NCBI RefSeq assembly: GCF_040096615.1
Contig: NZ_JBBMEJ010000014.1
Location: 37,592 to 101,591 of the forward strand
Reading direction: 5' to 3'
Source: Blautia_A aquisgranensis
GTDB taxonomy: Bacteria > Bacillota > Clostridia > Lachnospirales > Lachnospiraceae
DNA length: 64,000 bases
Shown here: piece by piece, positions 51,787 to 59,245 of the stretch
Numbering within the stretch: the stretch's first letter is position 1
Layout of the letters: each line of letters opens with the position of its first letter
Position numbers and translations under genes: made by a program
Notes under the pieces: model-generated
Told to the model about the DNA's origin: nothing
Database searches by the model: none
The model's input: the letters and a program-made list of their open reading frames with translations, nothing else

Positions 51787-52091
51787 CTACTGACCAAGGC
51801 TATAAACAGGAGGAAGTAGCCGTTGGCGATGTTGTCTGTCTATATGTTACGGCCCCGGTTTCCGCTGTTCTATATCGGTGCGAAGCTACAGAAGTCAATA
51901 TTCCTTACCATTATGATGATGGCAACGTACATATGAACCATGTGATGAGATTGAAAAAGCTGGATCAGTACAACCCGTCTTTTCTCCCGTTTGAGAAGCT
52001 GAAAGCCTATGGGATTGGTGCGGTACGTGGGCCACGAAGAATGCCTCACAGTCTGATTTGCGAACTGGAAAGGAATCGGTATGAGCAGTGA
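51787..52091 (+). pseudogene. EVE-domain-like protein, C-terminal fragment
   Basis: The open frame reads VAVGDVVCLYVTAPVSAVLYRCEATEV and HMNHVMRLKKLDQY. It ends AYGIGAVRGPRRMPHSLICEL. This looks like the end of an EVE/PUA-like protein. No start is present. Its stop overlaps the ATG of the DUF5131 fragment, so both come from one former operon. Confidence 0.55.
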
Positions 52092-52221
52092 TATTTGGAA
52101 TCCCTGGCATGGCTGCCGCAAATACAGTGAGGGCTGTGACCACTGCTATATGTACTATCTGGACAATGAACGGGGCAAATCAGGCGGGGAAATTTATAAA
52201 GTCAAGACAAATTCCGATTTC
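52081..52221 (+). pseudogene. DUF5131 (phage Gp37/Gp68-like radical-SAM-related) N-terminal fragment
   Basis: The first 47 residues MSSDIWNPWHGCRKYSEGCD and HCYMYYLDNERGK match the family start with its CxxxxxxxCxxC cysteines. After KVKTNSDF the sequence becomes unrelated. The gene was cut by the rearrangement that brought in the next segment. Confidence 0.75.
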
Positions 52222-52249
52222 TCAGTTTCAAAAACTAGAAGTTGTATCA

Positions 52250-52420
52250 TCACGTATCTTTATCTTTTTTAGAAGAAATAGGACTGTCAGATATAGCAAG
52301 AGATATACCCAGACATATACCCACTCCAATTCCAACAACCTTGCTGTTTAAAACAATACTCCAAAGTATTGCTGTTGATATTCCGATGCTGACTCCTTTA
52401 ATTATACTTTCGCTTTTCAT
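52250..52420 (-). CDS. small glycine-rich membrane protein (56 residues)
   Basis: The frame begins MKSESIIKGVSIGISTAILW and has two hydrophobic stretches rich in Gly and Ile (VVGIGVGICLGISLAIS), then a Lys/Asp-rich tail. An AGAGGA site precedes the ATG at 52420. It may be an immunity-type or small stress membrane protein; no family is recognised. Confidence 0.55.
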   Translation of the reverse strand: MKSESIIKGVSIGISTAILWSIVLNSKVVGIGVGICLGISLAISDSPISSKKDKDT

Positions 52421-52587
52421 AAGCTTTGTCCTCTAAATTAGCACTTCAAATCGTTTTCTTTATTCTATCACAGCTTCTATTATTCCGCCATCAGTCTTTC
52501 AAACCAAGTATCCATGACAATGATGAACTGGCTCGCTCATGGCCATTCTTGCAACATTCCATCCAAAGTATTATGATTCACATAATG
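52421..52587. other. non-coding stretch with a C-terminal scrap
   Basis: The minus strand can be read as MDTWFERLMAE with a stop, like the end of a lost protein. No start or regulatory signal is clear. Confidence 0.3.
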
Positions 52588-52711
52588 CTTATGTTATCAT
52601 AATTCGGTTTAAATTGCTATAAATAGCCTTATCTCAATAATAGAAAACCCCAGAAATCATTAAGATTCCGAGGCCTTATGTTTGAACATATTTACCTTTT
52701 AATTTATGTAA
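52588..52711. repeat. 124-bp direct repeat D, copy 2
   Basis: It is the partner of 33712-33835, nearly identical and in the same orientation. Here it lies 27 bp beyond the end of a minus-strand small gene. Confidence 0.85.
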
Positions 52712-52737
52712 CAAATAAAATTTTGATTGACCTTTTG

Positions 52738-52941
52738 TTAATATGAATCAATCATCTGCATTAGCTTCTTATAAAATTCATTTCTATCGTTGTAAATTTT
52801 TTCCAATTCTTTTTCTGTAAACAGTGCATAGGCTCTATCAGGAACAGCTGTCAAGCCATCGCAGCTAAATGGTATGCGCCGCCCACCCCTGAAAATGGCT
52901 GCTTCCCAGTATTTTTTTCTAAAATATTTAATTATTCCCAT
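52738..52941 (-). CDS. hypothetical small protein
   Basis: The 67 residues start MGIIKYFRKKYWEAAIFRGG and end in a charged helix (EKELEKIYNDRNEFYKKLMQMI). A GAGGTGAT site precedes the ATG. It lies 27 bp downstream of the membrane-anchored protein gene and is probably in one operon with it. The family is not recognised. Confidence 0.5.
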   Translation of the reverse strand: MGIIKYFRKKYWEAAIFRGGRRIPFSCDGLTAVPDRAYALFTEKELEKIYNDRNEFYKKLMQMIDSY

Positions 52942-52967
52942 ATAGTATCACCTCTTTCCCATATTTG

Positions 52968-53687
52968 TTATATACGTTCTGGCAAGTAAAATACTTCTGT
53001 TCTTACTATATTATCATCAAAATCCATTTCTACATAATAGTCTCGGACAAAATATGCTCTCCAGTAATCTTGTAGTGAGTAAATTTCCAATGTCTTGAAA
53101 TCAACTATGCACAATGGAATAGCTTCTTTATTTTCTCCGTCCGTCTTTCTGTATTCTAATGAAGCTGCAACTTTACTTAGGCAATTCTGGCATAAATGGT
53201 CTTCTAGCATGTTAGTATCAATTTCATAATTTTCCAGCAACGTCACATCTATGCTTGCCATACCACGGCTTGGAGTTCCGTCTGAAGAATAAGATATTTC
53301 ACCTGTATTCCCAGAGAGGAATGAAGTTGAAGTAGCACTTTCTACCTCATTTCCATTTTCATCGTAATTTTTCAGTGGAAAATCAATCACATACCAGTCA
53401 TTCAGCGAGATCAATCCAATAGTGTCAAAGTTTCTAAAGTAGCTCATCAGGCTTTCTTCCGCATTTCCGCATAGATAACATTCTGATGTGTTTTCCAGGG
53501 ATGAGCGCAGATCGTCAAAAGTTACATCAATGTCAGCACGGTGTTTAGTAGATACTAGTTGGGAAGATGTCTGCTCATGGGCAGAGGCATAATATGCGAT
53601 GATTATGGAGATAACAATTATGACTGCCAGTATGGAAAGCCAGAAATAATCTATTCGGATTTGATAATATCGCTTTTCTTTCTTCAT
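52968..53687 (-). CDS. membrane-anchored protein with paired cysteines
   Basis: The 239 residues have one N-terminal membrane anchor (about 13-33, YFWLSILAVIIVISIIIAYY) and an outside domain. That domain has CYLCGN and LCQNCLSK cysteine pairs, suggesting a metal or disulfide site. The function is unknown. It is divergent from the RHH gene. Its 5' part exists twice more as repeats: R1 at 8286 (coding part) and R2 at 47251 (first codons and promoter). Confidence 0.65.
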   Translation of the reverse strand: MKKEKRYYQIRIDYFWLSILAVIIVISIIIAYYASAHEQTSSQLVSTKHRADIDVTFDDLRSSLENTSECYLCGNAEESLMSYFRNFDTIGLISLNDWYVIDFPLKNYDENGNEVESATSTSFLSGNTGEISYSSDGTPSRGMASIDVTLLENYEIDTNMLEDHLCQNCLSKVAASLEYRKTDGENKEAIPLCIVDFKTLEIYSLQDYWRAYFVRDYYVEMDFDDNIVRTEVFYLPERI

Positions 53688-53820
53688 ATTTTTGATGCTC
53701 TCCCCTAATAATAAAATATAGTGTACTTAAAACAAGTTCATTTAAACCATTTTACCATGTTTTGTACTTAAAATGTACTTGTATTATGAACTTATTTTGT
53801 ACTTATCAAATGGAGAGGAA
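53471..53820. repeat. repeat R3: intact parent of R1 and R2
   Basis: 53471-53654 corresponds to R1 (8286-8469), and 53617-53820 corresponds to R2 (47251-47454). The two overlap by 38 bp here. The segment spans the 5' end of the membrane-anchored protein gene and the divergent promoter region, which has four GTACTT direct repeats at 53723, 53764, 53775 and 53799. Confidence 0.88.
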
Positions 53821-53825
53821 GCCAT

Positions 53826-53990
53826 ATGGAAAAAGATAAACATCTTGGTCTTCGGATTGATTCTGAGACGCATGGAAAACTGAAAAGTCTTGCTGAATTT
53901 GAGGGGCGTTCTATCAATGGAGAAGTGCTGTATCTGATTCGTCAGGCGATTGCTCAACATGAGAAAGATCATGGCACATTAAATAAATAG
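53826..53990 (+). CDS. ribbon-helix-helix (Arc-like) regulator
   Basis: The 54 residues MEKDKHLGLRIDSETHGKLK, SLAEFEGRSINGEVLYLIRQ and AIAQHEKDHG match the Arc/MetJ fold: a beta strand (HLGLRID) then two helices. A GGAGAGGAAG site precedes the ATG. It probably binds the GTACTT repeats upstream and represses itself and the divergent membrane-protein gene. It is followed by a spacer with TGATACTTT repeats. Confidence 0.8.
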   Translation: MEKDKHLGLRIDSETHGKLKSLAEFEGRSINGEVLYLIRQAIAQHEKDHGTLNK

Positions 53991-54041
53991 GAAGATCATA
54001 CATCGGGCTGGTGAGTTCCGGTGTATTTTTATGTCAATTTA

Positions 54042-54118
54042 AAAAGTATCAAATGATGATACTTTTATAGGAATCAGTGATACTTTACGGCAGGTATTTG
54101 AGATACCCCTGATACTTT
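54042..54118. promoter_or_regulatory. TGATACTTT repeat cluster
   Basis: TGATACTTT occurs at 54057, 54078 and 54110. The first forms a perfect inverted repeat with AAAAGTATCA at 54042, and GGTAT/ATACC (54093-54107) lies between the second and third. The spacings of 21 and 32 bp are near helical multiples. It is probably an operator or a plasmid-like control site of the conjugative element. Confidence 0.55.
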
Positions 54119-54335
54119 GAACTGTTATACTGATTATGCTGGAAATAAAAGAACAGCAGGAAAACTTCATATGATTATTAGAAAAGCTCTTTCGGGTTAG
54201 CACCCCGGAGGGGCTTTTTTTGTTGCCCTGAAATTTTGATTTCCGGCCAATAAGCCACAGGTCTGCCTGATCTGGTGGCCTGAAAGGAAATCAGTACGCA
54301 TGATCAGAGACATCAGAAGGAGCCGGTCTCCTCCG

Positions 54336-54376
54336 CTCCTGAATTTGGAACACGAAACAGATTTCAAATTCAGGAG
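54336..54376 (+). promoter_or_regulatory. hairpin that hides the ribosome binding site of the sigma-like gene
   Basis: CTCCTGAATTTG (54336-54347) pairs perfectly with CAAATTCAGGAG (54365-54376), whose end is the AGGAGG site of the gene at 54386. The 12-bp stem would block translation until opened. This suggests post-transcriptional control of the element's late gene. Confidence 0.7.
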
Positions 54377-54385
54377 GAACGGACG

Positions 54386-54862
54386 ATGTATGTAGAGCAT
54401 CCATATAAATTCAATGACAAATTTTATGCAAAAGTTGATGGGAAATTTTATGAAATAACCAGAGAGGTAGCCAAGGCAATGCTTTCTGCTTACCGTAATG
54501 AGATTTACAGAAGTAAAAAGTGGCAACCAGAAGATCCGGAAACCATGACAAGAAAAACAAAGTGGACGGAGCTGTTGGATTGTGTTTTCAGTGAGAATAC
54601 AGATGGAATCGGAGTGCAGGATTTACCGGATGAGGGCCAGCGGAGCGTAGAAGATCTGGTAATTCTGCAGGCTGAATCAGCAGAACTGCATCAGAATATC
54701 GCAAAGCTGTCAGAACATGAGCAGTTTATTATCAAATCCATCTACTTTGAGGGCATGAAGCAGGTAGAATTGGCGAAAATACTGGGAATTTCAAAGGTTC
54801 GGATGTCTCAGAAGGTCAGCGCAATCTTAAAGAAAATGCGGAAAATGTATGAAATGGGTTAA
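54386..54862 (+). CDS. sigma-70 region 4-like factor of a conjugative element
   Basis: The 158 residues end in a region 4 HTH: LSEHEQFIIKSIYFEGMKQVELAKILGISKVRMSQKVSAILKKM. The N-terminus (MYVEHPYKFNDKFYAKVDGKFYEITREVAKAM) matches the sigma-like proteins that precede excisionase and integrase genes in Tn916/Tn1549-type elements. It probably controls excision or transfer genes. Its translation may be gated by the hairpin at 54336. Confidence 0.82.
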   Translation: MYVEHPYKFNDKFYAKVDGKFYEITREVAKAMLSAYRNEIYRSKKWQPEDPETMTRKTKWTELLDCVFSENTDGIGVQDLPDEGQRSVEDLVILQAESAELHQNIAKLSEHEQFIIKSIYFEGMKQVELAKILGISKVRMSQKVSAILKKMRKMYEMG

Positions 54863-54944
54863 AGAGTGGGAATGGCACTCTTAACTTTTTCACGATTTTC
54901 GTATTTAGAAATAAAATCAAAACAGATAGAAAGAGAGTGAAAAT

Positions 54945-55133
54945 ATGGCAGAAAAAAGATGTTATACGGTGAAGGATTTACAGGAAATGCTGGATGTCAG
55001 CAGATCAACGGTCTATAAGCTGTTGAGACAAAATGAGTTCCGCTGGATTCAGTTAGAAGGCGGTGGCTACCGCATTTCCAAGAAGAGTTTTGACGAGTGG
55101 TTGGATAAGGGAAATGCTTCTGTGACATCCTAA
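54945..55133 (+). CDS. excisionase-like HTH protein
   Basis: The 62 residues are a single MerR/AlpA-type winged helix (YTVKDLQEMLDVSRSTVYKLLRQN, GGYRISKKSFDEWL). It has an AAGAGAGTG-type site. Small proteins of this type act as excisionases (Xis) or regulators of the integrase. It is first in the short xis-HTH-int operon. Confidence 0.82.
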   Translation: MAEKRCYTVKDLQEMLDVSRSTVYKLLRQNEFRWIQLEGGGYRISKKSFDEWLDKGNASVTS

Positions 55134-55190
55134 ATTTTTTGCGAATTGTGAGATATGATTTAAGAAAAATGAATGGGAGGAGCGTGAAAC

Positions 55191-56102
55191 ATGGCAGTGA
55201 TACAAAGAGTTGGATCACCGGCAAAACCCCGAAAGTGGATGAGTGTCCACGAGATGGGGGATATGTTGGGATTAAAGAAGACAGATCGTTACTGGCTGGT
55301 TCATAAAAACTATTTTCGGACAGAAACATTACTTGGAAAGATGAGGGTTGAAATTGCCAGTTTTGAAAAGTGGTATGCCAATCAGGACTGGTATCACAAA
55401 GTCAATGGGGAAGCACCGGGAAAAGAGTTGAGGCTCAGGTCTTATTCCCCAAAAGAAATACAGGAAATGCTGGGGACGGACAACGCAACGGTATATGAGA
55501 TATTGAAGAAAAACAATATTGAGACAGTTACCGTGAATGAAAGAATGCGAGTGCCGACGGATGCTTTCTGGGACTGGTATCACAGCCAGTCCAGATATCG
55601 TACACAGGAAGATCGTAAGAAAGATGCAGCTGCAGAGGCAGCCAGTCTAAGTATGCCGGAAATGGCCCGGCTGCTTGACGTTCCACGAAGTACCGTATAT
55701 GGAATCCTGAGCAGCAAAAAATATGCCCCATTTCTGGACGTCATTGTAATTGCCGGACGGAGAAGGGTGACAAAGGAGAGCTTTGAGCGGTTCTTGCGGG
55801 CACAGGATACTTATGAGCTGTTTAATTTTGAATATGAAGAATTGGAACTGGAAGAAAAACGGGAATATGAGAATTATAAGCGAAGATGCCTTGCAGAAGC
55901 AGATCACAGCCAGGAGAAAAAATGTCTGGAGTATCTGACAGTGCCGGAAGCGGCAGAACTGGCAGGAGTTGAGCCTGCAACTATCGCTTTTTGGTATACA
56001 ACAGGAAAAATACCGATTCGGAAAACAGGAAAGATTATTCGTATTCCAAGAGAAGCGTTTAGACAGTGGTTATTGAAGCGGAAGGAAAAGGGGGTGGTAT
56101 AG
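55191..56102 (+). CDS. four-unit excisionase-like HTH protein
   Basis: The 303 residues hold four successive MerR/excisionase-type winged helices. Unit 1 is MSVHEMGDMLGLKKTDRYWL..SFEKWYANQ, unit 2 YSPKEIQEMLGTDNATVYEIL, unit 3 LSMPEMARLLDVPRSTVYGIL and unit 4 LTVPEAAELAGVEPATIAFWY..AFRQWLLKRK. Each ends in a 'F..W' strand typical of Xis. A single protein could bend DNA over several att arm sites. It ends 1 bp before the integrase gene. Confidence 0.78.
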   Translation: MAVIQRVGSPAKPRKWMSVHEMGDMLGLKKTDRYWLVHKNYFRTETLLGKMRVEIASFEKWYANQDWYHKVNGEAPGKELRLRSYSPKEIQEMLGTDNATVYEILKKNNIETVTVNERMRVPTDAFWDWYHSQSRYRTQEDRKKDAAAEAASLSMPEMARLLDVPRSTVYGILSSKKYAPFLDVIVIAGRRRVTKESFERFLRAQDTYELFNFEYEELELEEKREYENYKRRCLAEADHSQEKKCLEYLTVPEAAELAGVEPATIAFWYTTGKIPIRKTGKIIRIPREAFRQWLLKRKEKGVV

Positions 56103-56103
56103 C

Positions 56104-57504
56104 ATGGCTTCGATACAGAAGAAAAATAACAAATATTGTGTTGTATATTACTGTAAAGATATAGAGGGAAAACGGAAACAGAAATGGGAAACGTATGATA
56201 CGAAGAACGAAGCTAAAATAAGAAAAGCAGAAATCGAACTGAAAGAAAAAAAAGGCGGTATCATCGTATCGAACTGTAAGACGTTGCAGGATCTGATAAA
56301 TGAGTATGTCGAACTGTATGGAAAAGACAGGTGGGCATTGTCTACCTATGACGGGAATATGTCATTGCTGAAGAATTATATATTGCCTATCATTGGGAAA
56401 ACTCCACTGACGGATATCAATACCAGATTTCTAGAGATTTACTATAAGACGCTGACAGAGACGCCATCCGTTCCAGACTTGAACGGAAATATCAGAAGCG
56501 AGTTCGTATCTACCAGTGTAATCCGTGATGTACATAAGCTGCTGAAGAGTTGTTTTAATCAGGCTGTGAAGTGGGATATCATGGAGAAGAATCCAGCATT
56601 TAAAGCGACGGTACCAAAGCATAAATCAGAGAAACGGACAATATGGGATGCAGAGACCTTTGCATATGCTCTGGATGTGTGTGAAAATGAGTGCCTAAAA
56701 TTGTGTATGAACCTTGCCTTTGCCGGTTCTCTTCGAATAGGAGAACTACTGGGGCTTACCTGGGACTGCGTAGATATATCAGAAGAAGCGATCAAAGAAA
56801 ACCGGGCGTATCTTTATGTAAATAAGGAAGTACAGAGAGTCAGCAAAAAAGCGTTAGAGGAATTAGACCAGAAAGATGTGATCGTCATATTTCCAGAGGA
56901 GCGGAAAACGAATAAGACGGTACGCATTATGAAAACACCAAAAACAGAAAGCAGCGTGCGGAAAGTGTTTTTACCCAGGAGCGTAGCTGAAGAACTGATT
57001 GCATGGAAAGCACAGCAGGAGGAGATAAAGGATATTTTGCAGGAAGAATACCAGGACTATGGCCTTATCCTTGCTACTGAATATGGACTTCCAAGGGGCG
57101 GTGCGTATATCAGAGATTCCCTGAATAAGCTGATCAAACAACATGATCTACCACAGATTGTGTTTCACAGTTTCCGGCATATGAGTGTTACCTATAAGCT
57201 TAAGCTGAACGGCGGTGATATAAAGGCGGTACAGGGAGATTCTGGTCATGCACAGGCAGATATGGTTACAGAAGTATATTCGCATATCATAGATGAAGAC
57301 AGACGGCGCAATGCGACACTGTTGGAAGATTCCTTTTATAACAGGAAGAATCTGAATCCGCAGATCCATGATACCGAAAAGAGGACGATGATGGAAGTTC
57401 CAGAAGGAGTGGACGCAGAGTTACTTGCAAAAGTTCTCAGCAATCCGGAAATGGCTGTGTTGCTGACATCATTAGCAAAATCAATGCAAGGGGAACATAA
57501 TTAG
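56104..57504 (+). CDS. int: tyrosine integrase of an integrative conjugative element
   Basis: The 466 residues have an N-terminal arm-binding region (SIQKKNNKYCVVYYCKDIEGK), a SAM-like core-binding region (IIVSNCKTLQDLINEYVELYG) and the catalytic domain. The latter has GSLRIGELLGLTW (Arg I), VFHSFRHMSVTYKLK (HxxR), GDSGHAQADM and the Tyr in VYSHIIDEDRR. It is complete. The 3' end faces the tRNA-like core CTCCTAAGC 408 bp downstream. A truncated relative lies at 7745. Confidence 0.92.
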   Translation: MASIQKKNNKYCVVYYCKDIEGKRKQKWETYDTKNEAKIRKAEIELKEKKGGIIVSNCKTLQDLINEYVELYGKDRWALSTYDGNMSLLKNYILPIIGKTPLTDINTRFLEIYYKTLTETPSVPDLNGNIRSEFVSTSVIRDVHKLLKSCFNQAVKWDIMEKNPAFKATVPKHKSEKRTIWDAETFAYALDVCENECLKLCMNLAFAGSLRIGELLGLTWDCVDISEEAIKENRAYLYVNKEVQRVSKKALEELDQKDVIVIFPEERKTNKTVRIMKTPKTESSVRKVFLPRSVAEELIAWKAQQEEIKDILQEEYQDYGLILATEYGLPRGGAYIRDSLNKLIKQHDLPQIVFHSFRHMSVTYKLKLNGGDIKAVQGDSGHAQADMVTEVYSHIIDEDRRRNATLLEDSFYNRKNLNPQIHDTEKRTMMEVPEGVDAELLAKVLSNPEMAVLLTSLAKSMQGEHN

Positions 57505-57911
57505 GATAAAAGCAGACCGGTGGAGAGCAAAATCTCTGCCGGTTTTATTTATGAGATCAAATCAGAGCATGTGAGAAAAAAGAGGTAAAATAGTGGTCAA
57601 AGCATCTTGCGTAAATGGCGGTATCTGATGTATAATTTAGAAGAAATCTGACAAAGAAAATAGTGTATCACACATTTCATTTCCCGCTTTTAAATGGGCA
57701 GGATAGTTGGATTTTATGATTTGAAAAATTATAGATGGAGTTGGCGCTTTATATTAGAAGCGTACAATCATTTTCTCAGAAAATGTAAAAATCCGGAATA
57801 ATTTTCAATGATCTTATATGAACAGAAATAGTCTGGGAGGGCGCTTTTTTACTGGACTTATAAATGAATAGGTTGTCTCTGTTGGACTAGTCTGAACCTG
57901 CATAAAAGTTG
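57505..57911. other. integrase-to-att spacer
   Basis: About 400 bp without a gene. GACCGGTGGAGAGCAAAATCTCTGCCGGTTTT after the integrase stop is a terminator-like hairpin. The rest is AT-rich with short repeats and may hold arm-type integrase sites. Confidence 0.5.
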
Positions 57912-57952
57912 CTCCTAAGCACTAGATGTGGGTTCGATTCCCGCACGGGACG
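57912..57952 (+). other. attachment site: tRNA 3' fragment with core CTCCTAAGC
   Basis: The sequence CTCCTAAGC is followed by a T-arm (GTGGG TTCGATT CCCGC) and an acceptor end (ACGGGAC, G). No D-arm or 5' acceptor precedes it, so it is only the 3' part of a tRNA from the anticodon loop on. The core equals that in tRNA-Arg(CCT) at 7513-7521. It is the probable right attachment site of the island. Confidence 0.75.
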
Positions 57953-57959
57953 TCCTATT

Positions 57960-58007
57960 AAAAGCGGAATGTATTAGAAAAATTTCTAATATAATTTCCG
58001 CTTTTTT
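57960..58007. terminator. nested hairpin terminator after the att fragment
   Basis: AAAAGCGGAA pairs with TTCCGCTTTT, and inside it ATTAGAAA pairs with TTTCTAAT. T-runs lie on both sides. Confidence 0.85.
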
Positions 58008-58270
58008 GTTTTTTCAAGTGGAAAATGGAATGGAATATCAGCTAATACGGAAAGAATCCTATTAGCCGCTGTCTAATAAAACGCACTGCTGGTATAATAG
58101 CTGGAAATAAATCGAAATTCTAATAAAAGAGAAAAGCCAGCTGTTTATTTGAGAAAGTGGATGTAAATTCAAGCTCAGATAAGAAAAAAGAGGAAGGGAA
58201 ATATCCGGCGGTAAGTTATTAGGCGTGAATACAATAAGATCTTTGCTTAGTGAAAACTAAGGTCAACAGT

Positions 58271-58321
58271 AAGCCTGTTTGGATCAGATTTCAAAAAGAA
58301 ATCTATCTGGACAGGCTTTTT
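58271..58321 (+). terminator. leader terminator/attenuator before the ICE parB
   Basis: AAGCCTGTTTGGATCAGATTTC pairs with GAAATCTATCTGGACAGGCTTTTT around a 5-nt loop. It lies 30 bp before the ParB start, so transcription into the segregation operon would be attenuated. Confidence 0.75.
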
Positions 58322-58350
58322 CTGTTGCAGATAAGAAATGGAGGAAAGAT

Positions 58351-59235
58351 ATGGATACAGTGGATACACGAAGTGCATCAGTTCCAGAAGATGGCGAAAA
58401 AATTATAGAGATTCAGCTGGAACGTCTGCGGACCTTTAAGAACCATCCATTTAAGGTTCGGATGGATCAGGAAATGATTCGGCTCAGTGCGAGTGTTGAG
58501 AAATACGGAATCATAAATCCACTGATTGTACGACCGATTCCAGATGGTGTTTATGAGATTATCTCCGGACACAGAAGAAAGGCAGCTGCTGAAAAGTTTG
58601 GTTACAGGAAGGTGCCGGTCATTATCAGAGTCATGTCGGATGATGAAGCAGTAATTAATATGGTGGATTCCAATTTACAGAGGCAGCAGATAACATTCAG
58701 TGAAAAGGCTTTTGCTTATAAGATGAAGAATGAAGCTATGAAGCGAACCGGAGGAAGAAGAAAAAGTAGCCAGTCTGACTACCCGTTGAAAGGAAAAAAG
58801 ACAGTAGAAATCATTGGTGAAGAATTTGGTGACAGCGCAAAACAGGTACAGCGGTATCTGAAACTGACGGATTTGATTCCTGAGTTACTGGAAAAGCTGG
58901 ATAACGGTGAACTTTCATTTAACCCAGCTGTGGAACTTTCGTATTTAACGATAGAGGAACAAAAGGAATTTATAGATGCTATGGAGTATACACAGGCAGT
59001 TCCATCCATTTCTCAGGCACAGAGAATGAAGAAATTAAGCCGGGAAAAAAAGCTGACGGGAACAAAAATGAGAGAGATCATGGGTGAGATCAAAAAAGGG
59101 GAAATTACCAGAGTGATGTTTAACAACGAACAACTGTATCGGTATTTCCCAAAATCATATACCCCGGCAGAAATGAAAGAAGAAATACTGAGTATGTTAA
59201 ACCAATGGAAACCGCAGAAAATGGCAGTAAAATAG
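58351..59235 (+). CDS. ParB-like partition protein of a mobile element (first copy)
   Basis: The 294 residues have the ParB/Srx domain (FKVRMDQEMIRLSASVEKYGIINPLIVRP, YEIISGHRRKAAAEKFGYRKVPVII) and an HTH (IGEEFGDSAKQVQRYLKLTDLI). A C-terminal part with SYTPAEMKEEILSML is shared with the second ParB at 60021. The start at 58351 has GGAGG; a longer frame would start inside the leader hairpin. It opens the ParB-ParA-ParB-Rep module. Confidence 0.88.
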   Translation: MDTVDTRSASVPEDGEKIIEIQLERLRTFKNHPFKVRMDQEMIRLSASVEKYGIINPLIVRPIPDGVYEIISGHRRKAAAEKFGYRKVPVIIRVMSDDEAVINMVDSNLQRQQITFSEKAFAYKMKNEAMKRTGGRRKSSQSDYPLKGKKTVEIIGEEFGDSAKQVQRYLKLTDLIPELLEKLDNGELSFNPAVELSYLTIEEQKEFIDAMEYTQAVPSISQAQRMKKLSREKKLTGTKMREIMGEIKKGEITRVMFNNEQLYRYFPKSYTPAEMKEEILSMLNQWKPQKMAVK

Positions 59236-59245
59236 GAGGAAAATT

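Noticed and set aside
53723..54118. Origin iterons (plasmid oriV)
   Set aside because: The repeats lie before RHH and sigma-like genes and not next to the Rep gene at 60923; an operator role fits better.
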